From positions 1 to 64,000 of the forward strand of contig CALJUR010000008.1 in NCBI GenBank assembly GCA_937975765.1: DNA of 64,000 nucleotides. Reading direction: 5' to 3'. This stretch comes from an uncultured Myxococcales bacterium (GTDB taxonomy: Bacteria; Myxococcota_A; UBA9042; DTJE01). The notes under the pieces were generated by a model. The model did no database searches. It was given only the letters and a program-made list of their open reading frames with translations, and was not told the DNA's origin. The position numbers were made by a program, and so were the translations under genes. Shown here one piece after another: positions 16,222 through 24,510 of this stretch. The number at the start of each line of letters is the position of its first letter. Position 1 is the stretch's first letter.

Positions 16222-18891
16222 ATGGAGCCCCTGGCGAAAGGCTACGAGCACAAGGCGGTCGAGGAGCGGTGGTACAAGGTCTGGCGCGATGCCGGATACT
16301 TCCGCGCCGCCGACGAAAGCGACAAGGAACCGTACTGCATCGTCATCCCGCCCCCGAACGTCACCGGCCACCTGCACATGGGGCACGGCCTGACGTTCGC
16401 GATCCAGGACGCCCTGATCCGCTACAAGCGCATGAGCGGTTTCAACGCGCTGTGGCTGCCCGGCACCGACCACGCGGGCATCGCGACGCAGATGGTCGTG
16501 GAACGCGAGCTGCAGAAGAAGGGCGTCAGCCGGTACGACCTGGGCCGCGAGGCCTTCCTGCAGGAAGTCTGGAAGTGGAAGGACGCCTGCCACTCCCGCA
16601 TCACGCAGCAGATGACCGTCCTGGGCGTCTCCGTGGACTGGGACCGCGAGCGCTTCACGCTGGACGAGGGCCTGTCCCGCGCCGTCCGGCACGTCTTCGT
16701 GCAACTGTACCGCGAGGGCCTGATCTACCGCGCCCAGCGCATGGTCAACTGGTCGCCTGGCATCAAGACGGTGCTGTCCGACCTGGAGGTCGAGGAGAAG
16801 GAGGTCAAGGGGCACCTGTGGCACATCGCCTACCCCGTGGACGGCAGCGACGAAAGCCTGGTGCTGGCCACCACGCGGCCCGAGACGCTGTTCGGCGACA
16901 CCGCGGTCGCCGTGCACCCCGACGACCCGCGGCACCAGCACCTGGTCGGCAAGACGGTGCACCTGCCCCTGACGGACCGGCACATCCCCATCATCGCCGA
17001 CGCCGAGGCCGTGGACCTGACCTTCGGGACCGGCGCGCTGAAGATCACCCCCGGGCACGACTTCTCGGACTTCGAGACCGGGTTGCGGCACGACCTGCCC
17101 GTCATCGTCATCCTGGACGAGGACGCCCACCTGAACGATAACGTGCCGCCGGCCTACCGCGGCATGGAGCGCTACGCGGCCCGCAGGAAGGTCGTCGAGG
17201 ACCTGGAGGCGACCGGGGCCCTGGTCAAGGTCGAGGACTACACCCACCGCGTCGGCCACTGCCAGCGGTCCGGCGTCGTGGTGGAACCGACCGTCAGCCT
17301 GCAGTGGTACGTCCGCACGAAGCCGCTGGCGGAACCGGCGATCCAGGCAGTTCGGGACGGCCGAACGGTCTTCCTCCCGCAGGCGTGGGAAAAGACCTAC
17401 ATGAACTGGATGGAGAACATCCGCGACTGGTGCATCAGCCGCCAGTTGTGGTGGGGCCACCAGATCCCCGTGTGGTACTGCACCGCGAAGGGCTGCGACG
17501 GCATGCACGTGGACGTCGAGGCGCCCGCGCCCGGCACCCCGTGCCCGAAGTGCGGCGGCACCTCGTGGCGGCAGGACCCGGACGTGCTGGACACGTGGTT
17601 CTCGTCCGGGCTGTGGCCGTTCTCCACGCTGGGCTGGCCGGACGACACGAAGGCGCTGAAGACCTTCTACCCGACCACCGTGATGGAGACCGGCTTCGAC
17701 ATCATCTTCTTCTGGGTCGCCCGGATGATGATGATGGGCCTGCACTTCATGGGCGACGTGCCCTTCCGCACCGTGTACCTGCACGCGATGGTGCGCGACG
17801 AGAAGGGCCTGAAGATGTCCAAGACGAAGGGCAACGTCATCGACCCGCTGGAGGTCGTGGACGAGGTCGGCGCCGACGCGCTGCGGTTCACGCTGGCCAA
17901 CATGACGGCCCAGGGGCGCGACATCAAGCTGTCGATGGACCGCCTGAAGGGGTACCGCGAGTTCGTGAACAAGCTGTGGAACGCGGCGCGGTTCGCGTTC
18001 ATGAACCTGGAGGACTTCGAGGGGACCGCGACCGTGCCGGACGACGCGATGCTGTCGCCGGCGGACCGCTGGATCCTGACGCGGCTGCACGAGGCGGTGG
18101 CCGACACGGACCAGGCGCTGGCCGAGTTCCGGTTCAACGAGGCGGCTTCCACGCTGTACCAGTTCACGTGGCACCGGTTCTGCGACTGGTACCTGGAACT
18201 GGCCAAGGGCGCGCTGAACGAGGGCGGCGAGCGGCGGCGCGCCACGCAGGCGGTGCTGGTGGTCGTGCTGGACCAGGTCCTGCGGGCGCTGCACCCGTTC
18301 ATGCCGTACATCACCGAGGAACTGTGGCAGCGGCTGCGGCCGATGCTGAAGGACCCGCCGGACAGCATCATGATCGCGCCGTTCCCCACGGGCGCGGACG
18401 TGCCGGCGCACCCGGCCGACGCGGCGGTGCTGGACGAGGTGCTGGAGGTCATCACCGCGATCCGGGGCGTGCGGTCGCAGGCGGGCGTGCCCCCGTCGGA
18501 TCGCGTGGACGTCGTGGTCCGGCCGCACTCGGCGGAGGTCGGCGCCCACCTGCTGGCGCATGCCGACGACGTGACGCGCCTGGGGCGCACGGGCAGCCTG
18601 GCCATCGACGCGGACGCGTCCCGGCCGGAGGGTGCCGCGGTGTCGATCGGCGCGTCGGCGGACTGCTACGTGCAGATCGGGGCGGAACGGCTGGCCGCCG
18701 AGGTCGTGCGCCTGGAGAAGGAGCGCGAGAAGGCCCGCAAGGACCTGGAGGTCGTCACCCGGAAGCTGTCGAACCCCGACTTCGTGGCCCGTGCGAAGGA
18801 GGAGGTCGTCGAGGGCGAGCGCGAGAAGGAGGCCGACCTGCAGGCCACGATGGCCCGCATCGACGAGGCCCTGGCGGTGCTGCGCCAGTAG
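16222..18891 (+). CDS. valS: Valyl-tRNA synthetase
   Basis: The enzyme charges tRNA-Val with valine and edits mischarged threonine. The protein has 889 residues, normal for the bacterial enzyme. The ATG follows GGAGG. The HIGH-type motif is HLHMGH at 50-55 within PPPNVTGHLHMGHG. An editing domain lies in the middle (TTRPETLFGDTAVAVHP). A Cys set (WYCTAKGC and CPKCGG) suggests a zinc-binding knuckle. The KMSK motif is at 531-534 (GLKMSKTKGNVIDP). The C-terminus is the expected Lys/Glu-rich coiled coil. The FHA gene follows after 9 bases and is probably cotranscribed. Confidence 0.97.
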   Translation: MEPLAKGYEHKAVEERWYKVWRDAGYFRAADESDKEPYCIVIPPPNVTGHLHMGHGLTFAIQDALIRYKRMSGFNALWLPGTDHAGIATQMVVERELQKKGVSRYDLGREAFLQEVWKWKDACHSRITQQMTVLGVSVDWDRERFTLDEGLSRAVRHVFVQLYREGLIYRAQRMVNWSPGIKTVLSDLEVEEKEVKGHLWHIAYPVDGSDESLVLATTRPETLFGDTAVAVHPDDPRHQHLVGKTVHLPLTDRHIPIIADAEAVDLTFGTGALKITPGHDFSDFETGLRHDLPVIVILDEDAHLNDNVPPAYRGMERYAARRKVVEDLEATGALVKVEDYTHRVGHCQRSGVVVEPTVSLQWYVRTKPLAEPAIQAVRDGRTVFLPQAWEKTYMNWMENIRDWCISRQLWWGHQIPVWYCTAKGCDGMHVDVEAPAPGTPCPKCGGTSWRQDPDVLDTWFSSGLWPFSTLGWPDDTKALKTFYPTTVMETGFDIIFFWVARMMMMGLHFMGDVPFRTVYLHAMVRDEKGLKMSKTKGNVIDPLEVVDEVGADALRFTLANMTAQGRDIKLSMDRLKGYREFVNKLWNAARFAFMNLEDFEGTATVPDDAMLSPADRWILTRLHEAVADTDQALAEFRFNEAASTLYQFTWHRFCDWYLELAKGALNEGGERRRATQAVLVVVLDQVLRALHPFMPYITEELWQRLRPMLKDPPDSIMIAPFPTGADVPAHPADAAVLDEVLEVITAIRGVRSQAGVPPSDRVDVVVRPHSAEVGAHLLAHADDVTRLGRTGSLAIDADASRPEGAAVSIGASADCYVQIGAERLAAEVVRLEKEREKARKDLEVVTRKLSNPDFVARAKEEVVEGEREKEADLQATMARIDEALAVLRQ

Positions 18892-18900
18892 GAGGTCGCG

Positions 18901-19608
18901 ATGTCCACGCCGGCCATTTCCACCGAGGCCTACCTGTTCATCGAGGTGCGGGACCGGGTCTACAAGTACCGGTTCTCCACGACGATGACGTCCGTCGGGT
19001 CGGCCGAGGACAACAACGTCCGCATCAAGGAGCCGTCGGTGGCCCAGCACCACCTGCTGGTCACCTACGTCGACGGGCACTTCCACCTGCGGCGCGCCGG
19101 GGATGCCGCCGTGCACCTGAACGGCGAAAGGCTGGAGAACTGGTCCGAGGAACTGCGCTGGGGCGACGTGGTGCGCATCGGAGACGTCCGGCTGCGGCTG
19201 GCGGAGGGTGGGAAGACTTCGGATTCGGCGGTGCTGCTGCTGGCGTCCCTGTCCGGCGACCCGGCGTCGCGCCCCTGGCAGGCCTGGGTGACCCGGAAAC
19301 GGGAGTTCACCCTGGGCGGCGGCAAGTCGGACCTGCTCCTCCCGGGCTTCGATTCGCCGCAACTCATCGTCGAGAACTACGGCGCGGCCGGCTGCTACGC
19401 GATGCCCATCGAGGGCGTCTCCCCGCCGTCGCTGGACGAGGTGCCGATCGCGCGCCGGACCCGGATCAAGGACCGTGCGGTGCTGCGGCTGGGCGGGACC
19501 TCCCTGAGGGCACGGCTGCTTCGCGGCGAGGTGATGGACGATCCCGAAGCCCTGATGTGGCCGGACGCGCTGAAGCGGTTCTCCCTGCCCGATCCCCAGG
19601 CGGGCTGA
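18901..19608 (+). CDS. FHA-domain protein
   Basis: The protein has 235 residues. ATG 18901 is behind AGGAGG that overlaps the valS stop. Residues 10-100 form a forkhead-associated domain: TSVGSAEDNNVRI, PSVAQHHLLV, and VHLNGERL. These give the conserved G-S, S-x-x-H and N-G positions that bind phosphothreonine. The second half (VTRKREFTLGGGKSDLLLPG) may be a second, degenerate FHA-like unit. There is no signal peptide or membrane helix, so it is cytoplasmic. The kinase partner is unknown. It converges on the PilZ gene. Confidence 0.85.
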   Translation: MSTPAISTEAYLFIEVRDRVYKYRFSTTMTSVGSAEDNNVRIKEPSVAQHHLLVTYVDGHFHLRRAGDAAVHLNGERLENWSEELRWGDVVRIGDVRLRLAEGGKTSDSAVLLLASLSGDPASRPWQAWVTRKREFTLGGGKSDLLLPGFDSPQLIVENYGAAGCYAMPIEGVSPPSLDEVPIARRTRIKDRAVLRLGGTSLRARLLRGEVMDDPEALMWPDALKRFSLPDPQAG

Positions 19609-19635
19609 CGCCCGGACGCTTCCGCGGCAGGCAGT

Positions 19636-19653
19636 CCCGCCATCGCCGGCGGG
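19636..19653. terminator. Possible bidirectional hairpin between convergent genes
   Basis: CCCGCC (19636-19641) and GGCGGG (19648-19653) flank a 6-base loop in the 48-base gap between the FHA and PilZ stops. No clear T-run follows, so termination strength is uncertain. Confidence 0.35.
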
Positions 19654-19656
19654 TTC

Positions 19657-20343
19657 CTACACGGCGAAGCGTTCTTCCAGGCTGGTCATGAAGCGGTCCC
19701 AGGGGTCCTTCATCGCGGCGGGCATCGACAGGATCCGCACGCCGATCCCGGGCTCGGCCCCCACGTCCAGGGCGTGTTCGGGGCCCAGCCGGTGGACCAC
19801 CTCGGCGCGGATCGGGATCGGTTCCGCATACCCCGGCATGTGGACCTTGATCTGGACCAGCGCCCCGGGTTCCAGCCCCTCCTGCACCGTGCGGACGAAC
19901 AGGCCCCGGCGCCCGATGTTCAGCGCGAAGGTCGTCTCCCAGGTGCCCGGACCCGCCAGTTGCACGCGCATCTGGTTCGGGTAGCGGGGGGCGTCCCGGT
20001 AGTCCACGAAGCGCACGTTCTCGCGGTGGAAGAGGTCGAGGAAGGCCTGGGGCGGGTCCTCGATGCGCAGGCCGGCCTCGAAGGGGAAGGTCGGCTGCAG
20101 CATCGGCGACATCTCCACGACCCACCGGACCTGGGCCTGCGTCTCGACCTCCGGGTACTCCGGGGCCGACAGCGTCAGGACCAGCACCTGCCCCTCCTTC
20201 AGGGACTGGCGGGTGTGCAGGCACAGGCCCTCCGGCGAAACGTTGATCGCGACGCCGCTGGCGGGCTCGCCCTTGACCTGGAAACGCACCGCGAACGCAA
20301 CGGGCAGGCGAACATCCCCCGAACGGGATCTCTCGAAAGGCAT
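19657..20343 (-). CDS. Tandem PilZ-domain protein
   Basis: The protein has 228 residues. The ATG at 20343 has GGGGGG upstream and lies downstream of a good promoter. The start MPFERSRSGDVRLPVAFAVR is PilZ-like, followed by VAINVSPEGLCLHT, matching the N-x-S-x-x-G part of PilZ. A second copy starts near residue 120 with FALNIGRRGLFVRT. The RxxxR element is poorly preserved in the second unit, so c-di-GMP binding is uncertain there. The combination of PilZ-like domains is common in myxobacteria and usually links to motility or polysaccharide control. Partner unknown. Confidence 0.8.
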   Translation of the reverse strand: MPFERSRSGDVRLPVAFAVRFQVKGEPASGVAINVSPEGLCLHTRQSLKEGQVLVLTLSAPEYPEVETQAQVRWVVEMSPMLQPTFPFEAGLRIEDPPQAFLDLFHRENVRFVDYRDAPRYPNQMRVQLAGPGTWETTFALNIGRRGLFVRTVQEGLEPGALVQIKVHMPGYAEPIPIRAEVVHRLGPEHALDVGAEPGIGVRILSMPAAMKDPWDRFMTSLEERFAV

Positions 20344-20382
20344 TCCGAACCCCCCGTGCTGGACGCGGTGAAGTGTGGGGGG

Positions 20383-20412
20383 ACTGTACCAATCCGGATC
20401 CCCGCAAGTCAA
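20383..20412 (-). promoter_or_regulatory. Sigma-70-like promoter of the PilZ gene
   Basis: On the minus strand TTGACT (20412-20407) and TACAGT (20388-20383) are separated by 18 bases. The start site would be near 20376, about 33 bases before the ATG. Confidence 0.55.
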
Positions 20413-20473
20413 CTTGACGTCATCGAGGACGCGGTCTTGACGCGCGGAACCCGGCAGTGCGACAATTCTCGCG

Positions 20474-20797
20474 ATGATGCAGGAACACAGCCGCTTCCAG
20501 TTGGAGGCCACCAAACTGGCCCACACGGTCGTATTCCAGGTGACCGTGTTCTCCCGCAACGACAAGGCGCGGACGCGGTTGTATGCCGAGACGCAGTGCT
20601 CGGACCCCCTGCACTTCCTGCTGCAGTTCGTGGTGCGCGACGCCCCCGACTTCGATTCCCTGCTGCAGAAGTTCCTGGCCGAACTGACCCACCGGGGCTT
20701 CGAACCGCAGCGGTACCGGATGCGGAACGGGGCGGCCTGGCAGGAATGGATGCCTGTCCCCCCCCTGGACCTGTCCCCGATGGCTCCCCAGACCTAG
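20474..20797 (+). CDS. Small hypothetical protein
   Basis: The protein has 107 residues starting from a double ATG at 20474; a ribosome site is not obvious. It has no signal peptide or membrane helix. The sequence is of normal coding composition (FQLEATKLAHTVVFQVTVFS, then LLQKFLAELTHRGFEPQRY) and looks like a small alpha/beta domain. I recognise no family. It is divergent from the PilZ gene and lies 84 bases upstream of glgA, so it could be cotranscribed with glgA. TAGACT at 20854 might be a -10 box for glgA. Confidence 0.6.
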   Translation: MMQEHSRFQLEATKLAHTVVFQVTVFSRNDKARTRLYAETQCSDPLHFLLQFVVRDAPDFDSLLQKFLAELTHRGFEPQRYRMRNGAAWQEWMPVPPLDLSPMAPQT

Positions 20798-20881
20798 TTC
20801 GTCGGCGTCCCCGGCTCGCACGTCGCTGCGACCTCGACTGCGGCCGTTCGTGGTAGACTCCCGCCCCGGACGAGGAGAGGG

Positions 20882-22324
20882 ATGCGCGCAATGGCGGACG
20901 TTCTGCACGTCACCTCGGAAGTGGTCCCCTTCAGCAAGACGGGCGGGCTGGCGGACGTCTGCGCCGCCCTTCCCGAGGCGCTGTCCCGCCGCGGGCACAA
21001 GGTCGCGATCGCGACGCCGCTGTATGCCCGGGTCGACCGGGCCCGATACCACGTCCAGCCGGCCGGGATCTCGTTCCCGGTCACGCTGGGCGATCGGACC
21101 TGCGAATTCCAGGTCTTCCAGTCGATGCTGCCCGCGGGGACCCGGGTCTACCTGCTGGGGTGCGACGAACTGTACGGCAGGCCCGAACTGTATGGTACCC
21201 GGGACGGGGACTACGCGGACAACCACGTGCGGTTCGCGTTCCTGGCGGCGGCCGCGTTCCGGCTGCTGCGGGCGCTGCGCTGGCGTCCGGACGTGATCCA
21301 CGGGCACGACTGGCAGGCCGGCCTGGTGCCCGCATTCAACCGCTGGAACCACCTGGAACTGTCCGGCACGGTGATGACGGTCCACAACCTGGCCTACCAG
21401 GGGAACTTCCCGGCCGAGGTGGTGCCCGAGGTGGGGCTGCCCTGGGCCGCGTACCGGGCCGAGGGAGGCGCCGAGTTCTGGGGGCGGCTGTCGTTCCTGA
21501 AGGCGGGGATGGTGTGCGCGGACGCCGTGACGACGGTCAGCCCGACCTACGCGCGCGAGGTGCGGACCCCCGAGGGCGGCGTCGGGATGGACGGCGTCCT
21601 CCGGGCGCTGGAGGAACGGTTCTCCGGGATCCTGAACGGCGCCGACTACCTGGACTGGGACCCCGCCTCGGATCACCACCTGCCGGCAACCTACTCGGCG
21701 AAGGACCTGTCCGGGAAGGCGGAATGCCGGAAGGTGCTGCTGGAGACGTTCGGACTGACCGAACCGAACGGGCCACTGTTCGGCGTCGTCGGACGGCTGA
21801 CCTCCCAGAAGGGATACGACCTGATGGGCGAATGCCTGGACGACCTGGTGGCGGCCGGCGGCAGCCTGGTCGCGCTGGGCACCGGCGAGCGGAAGGTCGA
21901 GGAGGCGTTCCGGGCCGCCGTCGCGCGGCATCCTGGCCGGGTGGGCCTGCGGATCGCGTACGACGAAACCCTGGCCCACCGGGTGGAGGGCGGGTCCGAC
22001 TTCTTCCTGATGCCGTCCAGGTTCGAGCCGTGCGGACTGAACCAGATCTACTCGATGCGGTACGGAACGCTGCCGGTCGTGCACGGGACCGGCGGGCTGG
22101 AGGACACGGTACGCGACGTGGACGAGGAACCGGGGCGCGGCACCGGCCTGAAGTTCCGGTCGTTCGACCGGGCCTCGCTGGCGTGGGCGATCCGGCGCGC
22201 GAGGGCGCTGTGGGACGACCCGGAGGCACTGAGGGCGACGCGCCTGCGCGCGATGGCCGAGGACTTCTCGTGGGAGGCCTCGGCGCGGGCCTACGAGGCG
22301 TTGTACGAGAAGGTGTCCCGGTAG
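20882..22324 (+). CDS. glgA: Glycogen (starch) synthase
   Basis: The enzyme is a GT5 glycosyltransferase that extends alpha-1,4-glucan from ADP- or UDP-glucose. The protein has 480 residues, normal for GlgA. The KTGGL donor-binding motif is at 19-23. The N-terminal Rossmann domain includes HGHDWQAGLVP and TVHNLAYQG. The C-terminal domain has GVVGRLTSQKGYDL and the catalytic region FFLMPSRFEPCGLNQIYSM with GTGGLEDTV. The start could also be ATG 20891; GAGGAGAGGG just before 20882 favours the longer form. The carboxyltransferase gene follows after 15 bases. No other glycogen gene is visible. Confidence 0.95.
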   Translation: MRAMADVLHVTSEVVPFSKTGGLADVCAALPEALSRRGHKVAIATPLYARVDRARYHVQPAGISFPVTLGDRTCEFQVFQSMLPAGTRVYLLGCDELYGRPELYGTRDGDYADNHVRFAFLAAAAFRLLRALRWRPDVIHGHDWQAGLVPAFNRWNHLELSGTVMTVHNLAYQGNFPAEVVPEVGLPWAAYRAEGGAEFWGRLSFLKAGMVCADAVTTVSPTYAREVRTPEGGVGMDGVLRALEERFSGILNGADYLDWDPASDHHLPATYSAKDLSGKAECRKVLLETFGLTEPNGPLFGVVGRLTSQKGYDLMGECLDDLVAAGGSLVALGTGERKVEEAFRAAVARHPGRVGLRIAYDETLAHRVEGGSDFFLMPSRFEPCGLNQIYSMRYGTLPVVHGTGGLEDTVRDVDEEPGRGTGLKFRSFDRASLAWAIRRARALWDDPEALRATRLRAMAEDFSWEASARAYEALYEKVSR

Positions 22325-22339
22325 GGGAGGGCAGGCAGC

Positions 22340-23899
22340 ATGGCGTTCGAGGACAGGGAGAAACTGCTGGCGAGGCTGGACGCCCTGGAGAGGCAGGCCC
22401 AGGCCGGGGGCGGCACGGAACGCGTCACCCGGCGCCACCAGGAAGGGCGGTTGACTGCAGGCGAGCGCATCGCGATGCTGGTGGACTCGGGGACGTTCGT
22501 GGAGATGGACGCCTTCGTGTCGCACCATTGCGACGACTTCGGGATGGACCGGCAGGTGTTCCCCGGCGACGGCGTCGTGACCGGGTTCGGGCGCGTGGAC
22601 GGGCGGCCGGTGTTCGTGTACGCCCAGGACTTCACGGTGCTGGGAGGGTCGCTGGGCGTGGCCCACGCGCGCAAGATCTGCAAGATCCAGGATCTGGCGC
22701 TGAAGGTCGGGGCGCCCATCATCGCCCTGAACGACTCGGGCGGGGCGCGCATCCAGGAGGGCGTGGTCTCGCTGGCGGGGTACGCCGAGATCTTCCTGAG
22801 GAACACGCTGGCGTCGGGCGTCATCCCCCAGATCAGCGCGATCCTCGGCCCGTGCGCGGGCGGGGCCGTCTACTCGCCGGGCATCACGGACTTCGTGATG
22901 ATGGCGGAGCGCGGGTCGCACATGTTCATCACCGGCCCAGAGGTCATCCGGACGGTGACCGCCGAGGAGGTGACCAAGGAGGCGCTGGGCGGCGCATCGA
23001 CGCACGCGCGCAAGAGCGGCGTCGCCCACTTCGTGGCCCCGGACGAGGAGGGCGTGCTGGACCTGATCCGGGAACTGCTGTCATTCCTGCCGCAGAACAA
23101 CGCCTCGGACGCACCCTTCATGCCGACGCAGGACCCGCCCGACCGGGTGGACGCGGCGATGGACGACATCGTGCCGGCGGAGTCGGCCCGGCCGTATGAC
23201 ATCCGCGAACTGATCGGGCGCGTGGTGGACGACGGTCGCTTCCTGGAGGTGCACCAGTTCCACGCCGAGAACATCGTGTGCGCGCTGGCGAGGCTGGCGG
23301 GGCGGACCATCGGCGTCGTGGCCAACCAGCCCGCCGTGCTGGCGGGGTGCCTGGACATCGCGGCATCGGTGAAGGCGGCGCGGTTCGTGCGGTTCTGCGA
23401 TGCGTTCAACATCCCGCTGGTGACCTTCGTTGACACGCCGGGATTCCTGCCGGGGACGGACCAGGAGACCGGCGGGATCATCCGGCACGGCGCCAAGCTG
23501 GTCTATGCCTACGCCGAGGCCACCGTGCCGAAGCTGACGGTCATCTGCCGGAAGGCTTACGGGGGCGCGTACATCGTGATGTCGTCGCGGCACATGCGCG
23601 GCGACTTCAACCTGGCGTACCCGACCGCCGAGATCGCGGTGATGGGGCCGGAGGGCGCCGTGAACATCCTGAACCGGCGCGAGATCGAGGCGGCGCCGGA
23701 CCCCGAGGCGGCGCGTCGGGAACGCGTGGACGCCTATCGCGAGCGGTTCGCGAACCCCTACCAGGCCGCCGAATGGGGTTACGTCGACGCGGTGATCCGC
23801 CCTCGCGACACCCGGCGGTACCTGGCGTCGGCGCTGGCCACGATGGCCGACAAGAGGGATTCCAATCCTCCCCGGAAGCATGGTAACATCCCGCTCTGA
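22340..23899 (+). CDS. Acyl-CoA (propionyl-/methylmalonyl-CoA) carboxylase carboxyltransferase subunit
   Basis: The protein has 519 residues, the length of PccB/MmdA-type carboxyltransferases. It moves CO2 from carboxybiotin to an acyl-CoA, or the reverse. Two crotonase-like halves are seen. The N-terminal half has GDGVVTGFGRVDGRPVFVYA, the oxyanion region DSGGARIQEG and GPCAGGAVYSP. The C-terminal half has GVVANQPAVLAG, FVDTPGFLPGTDQE and KAYGGAYIVM. It ends with the usual GYVDAVIRPRDTRRYL. Substrate (propionyl-, acetyl- or methylmalonyl-CoA) cannot be fixed from sequence. No biotin carboxylase or biotin carrier gene is in the window. GGAGGG lies 8 bases before ATG. Confidence 0.93.
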   Translation: MAFEDREKLLARLDALERQAQAGGGTERVTRRHQEGRLTAGERIAMLVDSGTFVEMDAFVSHHCDDFGMDRQVFPGDGVVTGFGRVDGRPVFVYAQDFTVLGGSLGVAHARKICKIQDLALKVGAPIIALNDSGGARIQEGVVSLAGYAEIFLRNTLASGVIPQISAILGPCAGGAVYSPGITDFVMMAERGSHMFITGPEVIRTVTAEEVTKEALGGASTHARKSGVAHFVAPDEEGVLDLIRELLSFLPQNNASDAPFMPTQDPPDRVDAAMDDIVPAESARPYDIRELIGRVVDDGRFLEVHQFHAENIVCALARLAGRTIGVVANQPAVLAGCLDIAASVKAARFVRFCDAFNIPLVTFVDTPGFLPGTDQETGGIIRHGAKLVYAYAEATVPKLTVICRKAYGGAYIVMSSRHMRGDFNLAYPTAEIAVMGPEGAVNILNRREIEAAPDPEAARRERVDAYRERFANPYQAAEWGYVDAVIRPRDTRRYLASALATMADKRDSNPPRKHGNIPL

Positions 23900-23935
23900 C
23901 CGGGATTTCAGGGCCCAACGAAACAGGAGCATTCC

Positions 23936-24442
23936 ATGGAAGTGACGTTCAAGGTGGAACGGATCCTCATCCCGATCGACTTCTCGGACACCTCGCGGCG
24001 CGCCTTCTACATCGGCCTGAAACTGGCACGGCAGTACGACGCCCACGTGGACGTCCTGCACGTGGTCGAGCCCATCGCCTCGTTCGACACGGGCGAGGAC
24101 ATGGAGCGCCAGGCTTCCGAGATGGACCGCATCCAGGCCGGCGTCCGGCGTCGCGTCAACGAACTGTTCGACGAGGGAGGCCTGGCCGAGGTGGATCGCC
24201 GGAAGGTCGACATCGAGATCCGGGCCGGCAAGCCGTACCTGGAGATCTGCCGGTTCGCCTGGGAGAAAGGGGCGGAGCTGATCGTGCTGGGGTCGCACGG
24301 GTACACCGGCGTCAAGCACATGCTGCTGGGCAGCCAGACCGAGAAGGTCGTCCGTCGCGCCCACTGCATGGTGCTGACGATCAAGCCCGAGAACTACGAG
24401 GTGGATTCGGACATCTCGGGCGATCAGAAACCCGCGAAGTAG
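23936..24442 (+). CDS. Universal stress protein (UspA family)
   Basis: The protein has 168 residues with a single Usp domain. It begins ERILIPIDFSDTSRRAFYIG. The C-terminal ATP-binding motif GSHGYTGVKHMLLGSQTEKV fits G-x2-G-x9-G(S/T). AGGAG precedes the ATG. UspA proteins bind nucleotides and help survival under stress; the precise role differs between homologues. It lies 36 bases downstream of the carboxyltransferase gene, with TAACAT at 23884 as a possible weak -10 box. GC-rich palindromes follow its stop. Confidence 0.92.
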   Translation: MEVTFKVERILIPIDFSDTSRRAFYIGLKLARQYDAHVDVLHVVEPIASFDTGEDMERQASEMDRIQAGVRRRVNELFDEGGLAEVDRRKVDIEIRAGKPYLEICRFAWEKGAELIVLGSHGYTGVKHMLLGSQTEKVVRRAHCMVLTIKPENYEVDSDISGDQKPAK

Positions 24443-24449
24443 CCCCCTC

Positions 24450-24510
24450 CTGTAGGGCGGGGGCCCCGTCCCCCGCCATCGTACGGTCGGGGGCCCCGTC
24501 CCCCGCCATC
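24450..24510 (-). repeat. Tandem pair of the GC-rich palindromic repeat
   Basis: Two copies with a 30-base period carry GGGGGCCCCGTCCCCCGCCA followed by TC. They are in inverse orientation to the copies at 14632-14749 and 16137. The first begins CTGTAGGGCG, the complement of the CGCCCTACAG end seen there. The element fills the gap between the convergent uspA and DHH genes and its end overlaps the DHH stop codon. Confidence 0.65.

Noticed and set aside
16129..19362. 1077-codon minus-strand frame opposite valS and the FHA gene
   Set aside because: His/Arg/Gln-rich product with no recognisable domain. It is a shadow of valS codon bias.
24450..24510. Classical intrinsic terminator for uspA
   Set aside because: The palindromes are strong but no U-run follows. 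They also occur upstream of ftsY, so a general repeat element is the better call.
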